From positions 1 through 64,000 of the forward strand of contig JASGCO010000014.1 in assembly GCA_030054095.1 (NCBI GenBank): a stretch of 64,000 bases of DNA, read 5' to 3'. The DNA is from Sediminibacterium sp. Lineage in GTDB: Bacteria; Bacteroidota; Bacteroidia; B-17B0; Aurantibacillaceae. The stretch's first letter is position 1; every line of letters starts with the position of its first letter. A model generated the notes under the pieces. The model saw only the letters and a program-made list of their open reading frames with translations, was not told where the DNA came from and made no database searches. Position numbers and translations under genes: made by a program. Below, piece after piece: positions 1 to 9,727 of this stretch.

Positions 1-557
1 TAATACTCCAGCGCCTCACCAAACTGCGCTGTTTTTGTATAACACAGGGTTAAATTGTTATAAATAATACTTAAGCCATCACTATTGTCTGTTTGCTGAA
101 AACACGTCTCAGCATCTACAAAATAATCTGCGGCCACACTGTCATCCCGGGTAATGTTCTGGTGGTAATACCCGAAATTGTTTAAGGCATATCCTTTTTT
201 ATTCAAATAAAACATCCGGAGTCCCTTTTGATCCGAGGGCTTTTCCAGCCACTTTGTTGCCGCGTTAAAAACCATGGCATTGTACCTCAGCCACAACGAT
301 GGTTCAGAAAGATTCTCCGACAACATCATTAGCAAATTCACTCGTGCAGTGTCCGACGTTGTTTTAGCATACACCCCAAGTACCGAATCCAGTAAAGGAC
401 GGTCATACGGTTTAATACTATCCGCTGTTAAGCCAGATATCAGGTAATTTACGTTCGGCGGCTGTTGAGCATGCAGATCATTAAGTCCCGGCCCACATAA
501 AAGCGCAAGGCACAAAAGGCTAACCCGCCAGAACGATTTAATTTGTGAAATCTTCAT
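1..557 (-). CDS. TPR-containing secreted or signalling protein, N-terminal part (cut by window edge)
   Basis: An open frame of 185 codons runs from an ATG at 557 to the window edge without a stop. It begins with an export signal (basic MKISQIK, then a hydrophobic stretch ending near HAQ at residues 29-31). The rest is helical and TPR-like, with phrases such as LNKKGYALNNFGYY near residue 130 and IIYNNLTLCYTK near 170. The layout resembles the N-terminal half of the TPR histidine kinase at 25736-27697, so the missing part could hold a kinase, a DNA-binding domain or only more TPRs. A strong promoter match lies directly upstream at 588-618. The reading frame is secure; the function is not. Confidence 0.7.
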   Translation of the reverse strand, partial: MKISQIKSFWRVSLLCLALLCGPGLNDLHAQQPPNVNYLISGLTADSIKPYDRPLLDSVLGVYAKTTSDTARVNLLMMLSENLSEPSLWLRYNAMVFNAATKWLEKPSDQKGLRMFYLNKKGYALNNFGYYHQNITRDDSVAADYFVDAETCFQQTDNSDGLSIIYNNLTLCYTKTAQFGEALEY

Positions 558-587
558 GTTTGTATTTGTACAGTTATTTACCGGCGG

Positions 588-618
588 CAAATATACCCGT
601 TGCACAATACACAACAAA
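588..618 (-). promoter_or_regulatory. Bacteroidota-type promoter of the TPR protein gene
   Basis: On the minus strand TTTG (618-615) is followed after exactly 19 nt by TATATTTG (595-588). This matches the Bacteroidota housekeeping consensus TTTG, 19-20 nt, TAnnTTTG at every fixed position. The ATG at 557 lies 30 nt downstream. Confidence 0.65.
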
Positions 619-755
619 GCTGTTTATAAAATAGATACGCATGTTTAGCAAGTCCTTCTGCATACCCTCAAACAAACATTTTATGGCCAAATTTTTAAAG
701 CCCTATCAGATACGTTTTTAAAAAGTACAGCAAAGAAGCATTGTCAGAAAGCATA

Positions 756-905
756 TTACTTTCTGCCCGGACACTTTTTACAGCGGTCGCCTTTTTTAAA
801 TTTCCGGCAGCAGTCCTTTTTCTTTTTACAGCAATCCGCATACACCGTCAGGGGGCAGTTATTCTGAAAGTGCGTTTTTGCCGTATGCTGTAATTCCGGA
901 TTCAT
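756..905 (-). CDS. Small Cys-rich basic protein, 49 aa
   Basis: A 49-codon frame begins with ATG at 905 and ends with TAA at 756. The C-terminal half carries the Cys pattern CC-x5-CC-x9-C-x2-C in a strongly Lys/Arg-rich context and ends in CPGRK. I recall short Bacteroidota proteins ending in a CCxKYKKKGKxCKKCP-like motif, and this fits that pattern, possibly as a metal-binding or nucleic-acid-binding peptide; the recall is unverified. There is no signal peptide and no partner gene beside it. The composition and the Cys spacing argue against a chance frame. Confidence 0.55.
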   Translation of the reverse strand: MNPELQHTAKTHFQNNCPLTVYADCCKKKKDCCRKFKKGDRCKKCPGRK

Positions 906-1104
906 GGTACAAACATAAAACAAAGCCTTTTAGGTTGCCATCGCATAAATGTGGTAATTTTTGCCCGGCAGATTAACCCGAACTTATCCAGAAGGGTTAA
1001 AAAAGACGCTTGACGATAAAATCCATAAAAACAGGCGTTCGCTTGTTGTTTACAAATGCTTCACAACCTGCTTCATTTAATAAAAATGGGTATCTTAGCA
1101 ACCC

Positions 1105-2502
1105 ATGAAGCTGAACGCGGACGATACCATTGTTGCTCTGGCAACAGCGCACGGAAGTGCCGCCATTGCCGTATTGCGACTTAGCGGACCGCAGGCCATC
1201 GCCCTCACAGAACGTTTTTTTTACGCCCCGGGTGGTAAAACGCGGAAAACCCTTAGTGATAAAGCAGGCTATACCATACACTTTGGTATTTTGCAGCACG
1301 GAGAAGTGATTATTGATGAAGTACTCGTTAGCCTGTTTAAAAACCCGCATTCCTATACCGGCGAAGACAGTGTGGAAATTTCCTGCCATGGCTCGGTGTA
1401 CATACAACAACAATTACTGCAATTATTTTTACAACATGGCGCCCGTATGGCTGATCCGGGGGAGTTTACCCTGCGCGCGTTTTTAAACGGCAAGCTCGAT
1501 TTAAGTCAGGCCGAAGCCGTGGCCGATTTAATTGCCTCCAATTCCGCCGTATCGCATCAGGTAGCCATGCAGCAAATGCGCGGAGGTTTTAGCAGCAAGA
1601 TAAAAGTATTGCGCGATCACCTTATTAATTTCGCCTCCTTAATAGAACTCGAGTTAGATTTTAGTGAAGAAGATGTGGAATTTGCCGACCGCAGCGATTT
1701 AAAAAATCTGGTAAACACCATTAGCGGCGTGTTGCAAAAACTGTTGCATAGTTTTGAAGTGGGCAATGTCATTAAAAATGGTATCCCCGTTGCCATTGTG
1801 GGAAAGCCCAACGCGGGTAAATCTACTTTATTAAATGTGTTGCTCGAAGACGACCGCGCTATTGTAAGCGATATACCCGGTACCACCCGCGATGTGATTG
1901 AAGATGAGATTGTGATTGATGGCGTACTGTTCCGGTTTATGGATACCGCCGGGATTCGCACCACCAGCGATATTATTGAGCAGATTGGTGTTAACAAAGC
2001 CTTTGAGGTCATTAAAAAATCGGCCATTGTGATTTATTTGTTCGACGCACATGAACTCAGCAGCGGGGATCTGCAACAGGAAATACACTTAATTAAAGAA
2101 TACATTGGTACCTCGCAACTGGTAATTGTGGCTAATAAAACCGATGTGGAAAACGAAACCGATTTGCAGAAGGAGTTTGCTGCTTACAGTGATATGTTGT
2201 TTATTTCGGCTAAAACCCATAAAAACATTGAGGCCTTAAAACAGCGTTTAGTGAGCTTATTCGATTCGCGAACGGTAAACACTACTGAAACCATTGTTAC
2301 CAATGCCCGACACGCCGATAGTTTGCGAAAAGCGTTTGACGCGCTTCAAAATGTCAACAAGGGTTTAACTGACCACATTCCCGGCGATTTGCTGGCTTTG
2401 GATATCAGATACGCTTTAGATGAACTGGGGAGCATTACCGGTCAGGTGACTACTGAAGACCTTTTGGATTCTATTTTTACCAGATTCTGCATCGGTAAAT
2501 AA
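1105..2502 (+). CDS. mnmE: tRNA modification GTPase MnmE
   Basis: MnmE works with MnmG to install the 5-carboxymethylaminomethyl group on U34 of certain tRNAs, using a folate one-carbon unit and GTP. The 465-aa protein has the usual family length. It shows the N-terminal folate-binding domain (residues 1-120), a helical domain split around an inserted G domain with G1 GKPNAGKS at 233-240, GTTRD, DTAG and NKTD (near 345), and the conserved C-terminal CIGK whose Cys is characteristic of the family. It is monocistronic, and the following genes on the other strand belong to a defence island. Its 3' end resembles the trmE/thdF 3' end that SGI1-type integrative elements use as an attachment site. 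Confidence 0.98.
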   Translation: MKLNADDTIVALATAHGSAAIAVLRLSGPQAIALTERFFYAPGGKTRKTLSDKAGYTIHFGILQHGEVIIDEVLVSLFKNPHSYTGEDSVEISCHGSVYIQQQLLQLFLQHGARMADPGEFTLRAFLNGKLDLSQAEAVADLIASNSAVSHQVAMQQMRGGFSSKIKVLRDHLINFASLIELELDFSEEDVEFADRSDLKNLVNTISGVLQKLLHSFEVGNVIKNGIPVAIVGKPNAGKSTLLNVLLEDDRAIVSDIPGTTRDVIEDEIVIDGVLFRFMDTAGIRTTSDIIEQIGVNKAFEVIKKSAIVIYLFDAHELSSGDLQQEIHLIKEYIGTSQLVIVANKTDVENETDLQKEFAAYSDMLFISAKTHKNIEALKQRLVSLFDSRTVNTTETIVTNARHADSLRKAFDALQNVNKGLTDHIPGDLLALDIRYALDELGSITGQVTTEDLLDSIFTRFCIGK

Positions 2503-2606
2503 TCGCAAAACAAATTATCAGATTTCTAGCATATTACCTGCATTCAAAACATACTAATTTAGCATCAAACTCATTAGTTGTTGGTACACGCCCGATAATT
2601 CTATAC

Positions 2607-3320
2607 CTAATAGCCCCAGTCAATATGACTAACGGGCAATTTATTTAAGTCATTCTTTAATTGTTTCCATTCCGGTAAAAATTGATTCATGTATGCAATG
2701 AATCTGTCGTTATGATGACGTTCTTTTAAATGTACCATTTCATGAACAACAATATACTCAATACACTCCTTTGGCTTTTTAGCAAGTTCAAAGTTTAGCC
2801 AAATACGTTTTGCTTCTTCATTGCAAGTTCCCCACTTTGTTTTCATTTTTTTTATTCCAAACGCTTCCACTCTTACTTTCATCTTCTCCTCCCATTTGGC
2901 AATCATACTGGTAACTAATTCTCTTAATTGCTCGCGGTACCAGTTTTCCAAAATCGCTTTTCTTTTTTCAATAGATGCACCCGGGCGGACATATAACTCA
3001 AGGTAATTATGCGTAATATGCGCCACGGGTGCTGTATCAAGTTCTATTACCCTTAATTGATAACGCTTGCCTAAAAAATAATGACTTTCTCTTGTAATAA
3101 ATTCGCGGGGCGCTTCACGCTTTTGTGATTTTATTTTTTTTTGTTGTTGTTTAATCCAGGGTAACTTTGAAATGGCATAAACACGTATCGTATCTAATTT
3201 CATTTTACCCGGCGCAGCAATTCTAACCCTACCATCGGGGGGGTGCACACTCAGATGGATGTTTTTTATCGCTTTCTGAGTCACTGTAATGACAATATTT
3301 CCCAGAACTATTTCAGGCAT
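2607..3320 (-). CDS. YgjP-like (DUF45/SprT-like) zinc metallopeptidase
   Basis: This 237-aa protein belongs to the YgjP-like family of predicted zincin peptidases. It has the signature KWGTC near 162-166, then HEMVH at 193-197 with the helical Glu and a downstream His (202/203) as the expected third zinc ligand. It has no signal peptide, so it should act in the cytoplasm. Its start overlaps the hsdR stop by one base (TAATG), which implies translational coupling and places it last in the restriction operon. Genes of this family are commonly found beside type I restriction genes; proteolytic control of HsdR is an attractive but unproven role. Confidence 0.9.
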   Translation of the reverse strand: MPEIVLGNIVITVTQKAIKNIHLSVHPPDGRVRIAAPGKMKLDTIRVYAISKLPWIKQQQKKIKSQKREAPREFITRESHYFLGKRYQLRVIELDTAPVAHITHNYLELYVRPGASIEKRKAILENWYREQLRELVTSMIAKWEEKMKVRVEAFGIKKMKTKWGTCNEEAKRIWLNFELAKKPKECIEYIVVHEMVHLKERHHNDRFIAYMNQFLPEWKQLKNDLNKLPVSHIDWGY

Positions 3321-6300
3321 TAGTACTCCGTCTGCTTTTCGATTATTGCAAATATCCTTTCAACTTCATCCTCATCTTTAAATATTTCATAAAGCCTGGC
3401 CTTAATACTATTCTCTCTTGGTATATTTCCACGCCATGCATCTGGCTTATAGGTAACTACTGCTTCGTGCACTTGCATTGCCAAATCTTCATCATGGTCT
3501 AAATTATTGTACAACGCTCGCTGGCCGGGGGTGCGTATGGTTCCAGGCATCGTTTCACTTGTACCTGTATTAACTTTTGCTGCTAATTCCGCGATTCTTT
3601 TTAAATACGCTTCATACGAAAGCGCATTTTCTTTTCGCGCTTTTATAATTTCATCTAATAATACACTCATCTCATTAAAGAAAGCAGGATCTAACAATTC
3701 ATCTTTAATGATTTTAGAACGCACATTGTTCTCAATAGTTTCTGCCACTGCTTGTTTATTACCTTTCAAACTACCCGGCATTTTATCAATGGCTTCACTA
3801 ATTCCTTCACTGGTAATGATATCTAATAAGGACATGTCGCCAAAAACAGACAGCATTTGTGCCTCATCAGCCTGAATAAAATTATCAATTAAAAAACGCA
3901 TATCGGCTTCGTAGGTTTTCATATCTAAAACCTCTCCGCTGGCTAATTTTATTACTTCGCGCAGTTTTACATATTTATCTACCACCTTTTTAATACTTTC
4001 AATTTCCTTTTTTGTAAAACCTGCTTCTTCCAATTCTGAAGCAATGTTGGCGTAGGCTCTAATTAAAACTACAGTAGCTTTGTATAAAGACATGCGTTGT
4101 ACTTCGGTAGCCTTTAAGTCTTCAGGTATTTCAGTATTGCCGCAGAAATAGCGTATGTACTCCTGATCATTCTTTGGCGGAGCAACTGGTTCGCACAATA
4201 ATTCAATTTGTTCAATGGCATTTTCTAATCGTTCTCTTCCTTTTTTCAAACGGTCTTGCATCAATACATCGCAATCTTCTTTCTTAAAGTTATCGTAATC
4301 TAATTCGGATGTATAAACTTGTAAGGCACCAGTATTGCTATCATTAACCAAATTCTTAAATAAATCTTTGTAATCTACAATATAACCAACATCCTTATCA
4401 TCGCTGTCTAAACGATTAACGCGGCAAATAGCCTGAAACAAACCATGGTCGCGCATGCTTTTATCAATGTATAAATACGTACAGCTGGGCGCATCAAAAC
4501 CTGTAAGCAATTTATCAACTACGATAAGCAAACGCATATTGGCAGGCTCCTTTACAAATAAACCTTTTGCCCAATCTTCATACGTTTCGGTTAAGGATTT
4601 ACCGGGCTCAGGCTTTATGTCCTTTAAAATATCTACGTATAATTTGTAAATAAATTCCTTTTCGGTTTCGGTATTTTCGCCGGTATCTTCCGTGGTAATA
4701 TCTTTGGTGGACGGATTGTAGGAGGTAACAATGGCGCTTTTACCTTTAAATTCGGTTTTTTGAAATAGTTCATAATATTTACAGGCTTCAAAAATGCTAC
4801 CTGCTACTAATATGGCATTTCCGGTGCTGGAACTGATGCGCGGCTTACAACTAAAATCGAACGTAATATCCGAAACAATTTTCTCCATGCGGCTGCGCGA
4901 ACTCAGCACTTTTTGCATGGTGCCCCATTTCTTTTTTAATTCTGATTTTTGAAAATCGTTCAAGCCCTTGGTTTTGGTTTCAAACCATTTATCTACTCTT
5001 TCGGGCGAAGATAATTTCTGATCTATATCGCGTACTTCATACACTAAATCCAAAACGACTTCATCCTGCACGGCTTCATTAAACTTATAGGTGTGTATGT
5101 ATTGGCCAAACACTTCTAAGCTGGTTTGTTTATCTGACTTTAATAATGGTGTGCCTGTAAAGCCAATAAAAACAGCATTTTTCAGCATCGCCTTCATTAC
5201 CTTGTGCAGCCTGCCACTTTGCGTACGATGACATTCATCTACAAATACAAACAAATCACCTACTACGTTTGATGGGGTACTTTTAAGTTCCTCAATATAC
5301 CTGTCAAAATTTTCAACTTCTTTTTTGCCAAACTTATGTATTAAGGAACAGATTAAACGGGGCAGTGGCTGGCTCAATTGGCTCATTAATTCCGCGCCAC
5401 TTTTGGTACGTTTAACTTCCTCGCCGGCATCGCCAAATACCCGTTCTATTTGTTTATCTAACTCGGTTCTGTCGGTTAATAATGCTACACGGGCATTGGG
5501 ATTATTTTCTACTATCCATTTGGCGAGCAAAACCATGGTAATACTTTTGCCACTCCCCTGTGTGTGCCAAATAATACCGCCTTCCTTTCTTCTGACAAAT
5601 TCCTGCGCTGCTTTTATGCCAAAGTATTGGTGGTAACGTGGCAATTTTTTGGTGCCGCCATCAAACAATACAAAGTTAAATAACACTTCAAGCAAGCGCT
5701 TTTTATTGCATAGTTTTATCAAATACTTATCCAGTTGCAGGAGCGTGTTATCTTGTACATCTTCTTTCCAATTCAAAAAATATTTTTCTTCGGTGCCAAT
5801 GGTGCCGTACCGTAATCCTTCGGAATCATTGCCGGCCATTATTAACTGAATGGTAGAAAAGAAATGTTGTATAAAATCGCCCTGCTGGTTGACGATGCTT
5901 TGGCGAATACCTTCGTTGACAGAAACTGTACTGCGTTTTAATTCCAGTACGCCAATAGCAATACCGTTGATATACAAAACAATATCGGGACGTTTTTCCT
6001 TATTGCCATGTATGGTCACTTCTTCGGCTATATAAAAATCATTGGCTTCGGGGTTTTCCCAATTAATGTAATGTACGCGTTGATAACGCTCGCCGGCACC
6101 GGCACTTACTTCCTTGCCATAGCGCAATAATTTATATACTTCTTTGTTATTGTTATATAAATCGCGATCGTTGTTTTTACTTTCGGTTTGCAAATGGTAG
6201 ATAGCGCGCCTGGCAAGTTCCTTTGTGTAATTTGCCTTTTCTACCAAATACTTCTCCAGTTGTTCCTCTTCAATATTGCTATTGGTACCGCGCTCCTGAT

Positions 6301-6388
6301 AATTACCTGAATAGGTATAATTCAGTTGCTCACGAAATAGTTTTACTATTCGGTTTTGGGTTGTTCTTTCCGGTAATCCTGAACTCAT
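3320..6388 (-). CDS. hsdR: Type I restriction enzyme, R subunit (HsdR)
   Basis: HsdR is the ATP-dependent translocase and nuclease of type I restriction-modification complexes. The 1022-aa protein has an N-terminal RecB-like nuclease with RPDIVLY (133-139) and the ELK triad residues (149-151). Superfamily 2 motor motifs follow: TQGSGKS (276-282), DECH (384-387), TGTP (411-414) and a later VDKLLTGFD and VNR pair. The C-terminal 250 residues are helical and probably bind the methylase core. The start lies 12 nt after the mcrC stop, so hsdR is separated from hsdM and hsdS by the mcrBC pair. Nothing looks broken: the nuclease and motor motifs are intact. Confidence 0.97.
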   Translation of the reverse strand: MSSGLPERTTQNRIVKLFREQLNYTYSGNYQERGTNSNIEEEQLEKYLVEKANYTKELARRAIYHLQTESKNNDRDLYNNNKEVYKLLRYGKEVSAGAGERYQRVHYINWENPEANDFYIAEEVTIHGNKEKRPDIVLYINGIAIGVLELKRSTVSVNEGIRQSIVNQQGDFIQHFFSTIQLIMAGNDSEGLRYGTIGTEEKYFLNWKEDVQDNTLLQLDKYLIKLCNKKRLLEVLFNFVLFDGGTKKLPRYHQYFGIKAAQEFVRRKEGGIIWHTQGSGKSITMVLLAKWIVENNPNARVALLTDRTELDKQIERVFGDAGEEVKRTKSGAELMSQLSQPLPRLICSLIHKFGKKEVENFDRYIEELKSTPSNVVGDLFVFVDECHRTQSGRLHKVMKAMLKNAVFIGFTGTPLLKSDKQTSLEVFGQYIHTYKFNEAVQDEVVLDLVYEVRDIDQKLSSPERVDKWFETKTKGLNDFQKSELKKKWGTMQKVLSSRSRMEKIVSDITFDFSCKPRISSSTGNAILVAGSIFEACKYYELFQKTEFKGKSAIVTSYNPSTKDITTEDTGENTETEKEFIYKLYVDILKDIKPEPGKSLTETYEDWAKGLFVKEPANMRLLIVVDKLLTGFDAPSCTYLYIDKSMRDHGLFQAICRVNRLDSDDKDVGYIVDYKDLFKNLVNDSNTGALQVYTSELDYDNFKKEDCDVLMQDRLKKGRERLENAIEQIELLCEPVAPPKNDQEYIRYFCGNTEIPEDLKATEVQRMSLYKATVVLIRAYANIASELEEAGFTKKEIESIKKVVDKYVKLREVIKLASGEVLDMKTYEADMRFLIDNFIQADEAQMLSVFGDMSLLDIITSEGISEAIDKMPGSLKGNKQAVAETIENNVRSKIIKDELLDPAFFNEMSVLLDEIIKARKENALSYEAYLKRIAELAAKVNTGTSETMPGTIRTPGQRALYNNLDHDEDLAMQVHEAVVTYKPDAWRGNIPRENSIKARLYEIFKDEDEVERIFAIIEKQTEY

Positions 6389-6400
6389 GGTGTAAAATTA

Positions 6401-7690
6401 TTATTTAACAGGTAATCCGATGCCAATTTTGTAAAATTTATAGTATTCTTTTTCTTCTGTCAATTTAAAACTATCTCCTTTAAAGTCTTTAATATTGGCG
6501 TTTTGGTTTGAGTATATTACTAAGCAATCTATCACTTTATCATCATAAACGTTTAAATATTCATATACTTTTTTTAGTCTTGCGTACCCGCTTATTTGTC
6601 TTACATCTTCAGTGCTTACTTTGTTTTCTTTATATCTTGGTTTGTACTTAGCGTCAACAACCATTTTATACGTCCCATCATTCGAGTTAATTATAAAATC
6701 CGGTTCTAAATAATTGAATTTTTTGTGGTATGTTACTTCATGGTGCATTGTGAACTTTTCTTTAAGTTTTGAATACACATAAAGCTCAAAAAGCTTACTC
6801 ATATCTATCCAAAAAGGCGGTGTATTGATTTGCGTGCCATTGATGTTGGAAATGTTATAACCATAACGTTTTAATAGTAGTTTCGCCAACTTTAATGCAA
6901 TTTCATACTCCTGGTATAATTTATTCGGTTTTAGTGTTTTTAGTTCATTGACATTCACTTCATTATCAACATTTGAAAAGGCTGGTTGGATGTATTGTGA
7001 AAGAGAAGTCATTGAAGAAACATTTATCCCCTTTAGGTTTTGAATAGAGGCGAGAGAAAACGTCAGCGCTTTCTTTAAGATTTTGTTTTCAATACTGTTA
7101 ATCCCAAACTCGGTGTATTGGCAGTAATTGAATAGCATTTTGTTGTTAAACTGATTTTTCTTAATCGTTTCATTTATCATTATTTTACCTTTTATCTTTG
7201 CGTTAAGGTTTTTAGTGACCTGGTAATATGATTTTTTAAGTCCTTTCTGCACAATTTTTTTTAATACCTGAAGGTATTGGGCTACAAGTAATGGGGTTAA
7301 CAAATCCATTTCTTGTGTGATGGGAATGGATGGCTTATCGAAATAGATTTCGCAAAGCTCATCCAGGTGTTTAAAATTTTCAGGCTCTTTTAACGTGTCA
7401 AACAGCATTTTCAGGTAATCCACTTCCTGGGTACCCTCATCTAATTTGGGTTTTACATGAATGGGCAATTCATTTTCTACAATCCAATCCACACCCACAA
7501 AATAAGACGTTTTAAATGTGTATGGGTTTGGCTCAGATTGATGATAGGTAATGGTAAAACAGTCGGCTTTATTTTTTCCGCGTTGTATGGATTTACTATA
7601 TGACTTATTTCCTAAAACAGCGGCATAACCATCACTATTTTCCAGTGTGTTTTGGGCTCCATATCCATATTGCTCGCTTAGTACGATCAT
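6401..7690 (-). CDS. mcrC: McrC-family nuclease subunit of McrBC modified-DNA restriction
   Basis: McrC is the endonuclease partner of the McrB GTPase and cleaves DNA carrying modified cytosines. The protein ends in a PD-(D/E)xK core: EPDFII, then a strand with VVDAKYK about 20 residues later, which supplies the catalytic Asp, Asp and Lys. The N-terminal part matches the McrC scaffold. I chose the ATG at 7690 (429 aa), one base after the mcrB stop; an ATG at 7720 would add ten residues overlapping mcrB. The base composition is visibly more AT-rich than hsdM or hsdR, suggesting a separate origin for the mcrBC segment. Confidence 0.88.
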   Translation of the reverse strand: MIVLSEQYGYGAQNTLENSDGYAAVLGNKSYSKSIQRGKNKADCFTITYHQSEPNPYTFKTSYFVGVDWIVENELPIHVKPKLDEGTQEVDYLKMLFDTLKEPENFKHLDELCEIYFDKPSIPITQEMDLLTPLLVAQYLQVLKKIVQKGLKKSYYQVTKNLNAKIKGKIMINETIKKNQFNNKMLFNYCQYTEFGINSIENKILKKALTFSLASIQNLKGINVSSMTSLSQYIQPAFSNVDNEVNVNELKTLKPNKLYQEYEIALKLAKLLLKRYGYNISNINGTQINTPPFWIDMSKLFELYVYSKLKEKFTMHHEVTYHKKFNYLEPDFIINSNDGTYKMVVDAKYKPRYKENKVSTEDVRQISGYARLKKVYEYLNVYDDKVIDCLVIYSNQNANIKDFKGDSFKLTEEKEYYKFYKIGIGLPVK

Positions 7691-7691
7691 T

Positions 7692-9725
7692 TTATAAGGC
7701 GTTGATGACAGATTCAGCACTTTGTTTTAAGATGCCATCTTTTACATATTCTTTTAAGATGGGGATAACCTCGTATTTTTTTCTTAGCTCAAAATCTTCA
7801 TTTTTCTTAATAAAATAACTATGACCGAGCCAAACATCTTCTGGTCTAAACTCCTCAGATAAATGTTCCGACCTTTCTAACGTTACTGTGTTATCATTTT
7901 TATAGGCATCAAAGTTTTTAATAAAGAGCGCGGACACTTTTATAAACAACTCTCGTTCAAACGCATCACCCTCTATTACTTTTGGTAATACGTCAATAAA
8001 AGCAAAGCGCCGGCGAATAGCGTAATCAATATGCCCGACACTGCGGTCGGCTGTATTCATCGTACCGATAATATACAAGTTAGGTGGTAAAACCAAGGTA
8101 TTGCCTTCATCTGTTGTAGAATATATGCTTTCAACTTTTTCGCCTCTGTACTCTAAAGCATAAATCAACTCCCCTAATACAGCAGGCAGGTTGGCTCTGT
8201 TAATTTCATCAATAATTAACACATAGGGTTTGTTGGAGTCTATGGCGCTTGGAGGTATAAAATCTTTTAACTTATATTTCCCAGCCTCATCCTTAAGAAA
8301 ATTAAGTACGATTCTATTATAGGTTTCATATTTTAAATCGGTTTTGCCAAACCGGTATAACTCATAGGTTTTTTCATAGGTAGCTACAGGCGTTTTAAAC
8401 CTGATGTTACCTTCTGAGTTGAGATCTACTTCCACATCGCTACTGCCAATTTTTTTTACCTTACCGTCATTAATATCCTGCACCAGCTCGTACCAGGCTC
8501 TGTCAAAATCATCAACGCCACCCGATAAATTGCTTTCGTTTGCTTTTTTTGCAAACTCGCCTAAAATTTTATTCACCGTTTTGTATTCGGGTGCAGAACC
8601 ATTATCTGTTTTTACAACTATGCCACGCACAAAATCTTCATACGTATAGGCAGGGTGAAACTGAATTACTTTTAAAAACTCACTGCAATCTAAATTTTCA
8701 AAAATATATTTTGCTATGGCAGCACTATAAGGATCATTACCCTTTGATTGACCTCCTAGCCATAATTTGGATTCATACGCTTTGATTATTTCGCTCATTG
8801 AAGGGGCGTACTCGCTACCTGTTTTAAGTTTTAGTGTTACTTTAGTGTCCTCAATCTTCGAAATTTCATATTCACTATAATCGGTAGCACTTTTTAGCTT
8901 ACTGCCAAGGCGAAGTGTATTTATAACATCATTTATTGTAATTGATTTTGGCATTAGTAATTCTCTCGCCATTTTTTTTGCCTCACGCGTTTTACCCGTG
9001 CCCGGGGGGCCTTGTAAAATAATTTGTCCTTTATGTTTCAGTAAGTTTATTATTTCCATTTCAATAAATGTGTTTTGAATTGATTTAATATTATCATATA
9101 GGGCATCAATAAAAGCTCTGTTCTTCCATTCGACTTCTTTAGCTAATGATGCACGTTCTCTAATTTGAGAATGCTTGTTTCCATCCCATTTAAAAACCAG
9201 TCTTGAGAAATATGACTTATCAACTGGCGCTCCTTTTTTGTTAATGATTTCTTGTATAAGCCTTATAATATCATGCCAATGGTTATTATTTTCGAAATTA
9301 TGGTGGTATTGTCCACTTTTTCCTTCTGCCGTTATTTTTTGAATAAAACCCGTTTTTGAGTTATTTGCAATTGACTTTAATAACGTTTTAAATTCCACGT
9401 CATTGTCATTGGCCATCTCATCAATTATGGTTTTTTCAAGTTCTGCTTCTCCGGCTCCTCTAGCCCAATCATTTTTCTCGTTATCAAGCCAATATACAGT
9501 TTCGCCAAAATAGTTGACTATTTGATTTGGGTATTTTATGTTTTTCTGATGCAGAATATTCTTGTAATAAAGTTTTGTAGTTGTGTAGATTTTGCCTTTA
9601 AAAATATAATCTACTATAACCGATTTGCTGTGGTTTTGAATATCTTCAGGAGTAGATACATCCCTTTCAACCACCCTAATTTCTTTGAAAAAATTAATAC
9701 AATCAATTAGCTCCTTTTTGTCCAT
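7692..9725 (-). CDS. mcrB: McrB-family AAA+ GTPase of McrBC restriction
   Basis: McrB proteins form GTP-driven hexamers that recognise modified DNA and activate McrC. This 677-aa protein has Walker A GPPGTGKT (239-246), a Walker B VLIIDEINRAN block and the McrB-specific MNTADRS signature followed by an arginine-rich AIRRRF sensor region. The first 230 residues are a separate domain presumably used for DNA recognition. I do not recognise it as the classical 5mC-binding fold, so the modified base it reads is open. The gene starts 2 nt after hsdS stops and is followed directly by mcrC, so it sits inside the hsd operon. Confidence 0.92.
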   Translation of the reverse strand: MDKKELIDCINFFKEIRVVERDVSTPEDIQNHSKSVIVDYIFKGKIYTTTKLYYKNILHQKNIKYPNQIVNYFGETVYWLDNEKNDWARGAGEAELEKTIIDEMANDNDVEFKTLLKSIANNSKTGFIQKITAEGKSGQYHHNFENNNHWHDIIRLIQEIINKKGAPVDKSYFSRLVFKWDGNKHSQIRERASLAKEVEWKNRAFIDALYDNIKSIQNTFIEMEIINLLKHKGQIILQGPPGTGKTREAKKMARELLMPKSITINDVINTLRLGSKLKSATDYSEYEISKIEDTKVTLKLKTGSEYAPSMSEIIKAYESKLWLGGQSKGNDPYSAAIAKYIFENLDCSEFLKVIQFHPAYTYEDFVRGIVVKTDNGSAPEYKTVNKILGEFAKKANESNLSGGVDDFDRAWYELVQDINDGKVKKIGSSDVEVDLNSEGNIRFKTPVATYEKTYELYRFGKTDLKYETYNRIVLNFLKDEAGKYKLKDFIPPSAIDSNKPYVLIIDEINRANLPAVLGELIYALEYRGEKVESIYSTTDEGNTLVLPPNLYIIGTMNTADRSVGHIDYAIRRRFAFIDVLPKVIEGDAFERELFIKVSALFIKNFDAYKNDNTVTLERSEHLSEEFRPEDVWLGHSYFIKKNEDFELRKKYEVIPILKEYVKDGILKQSAESVINAL

Positions 9726-9727
9726 AA

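Noticed and set aside
997..1413. Minus-strand open frame across the mnmE start
   Set aside because: It overlaps the well-supported mnmE gene on the opposite strand and has no family resemblance.
2503..2606. Second copy of the mnmE-end attachment-like sequence
   Set aside because: I looked for TTCTGCATCGG or close variants near both ends of the island and found only the mnmE copy, so no attachment-site pair is claimed.
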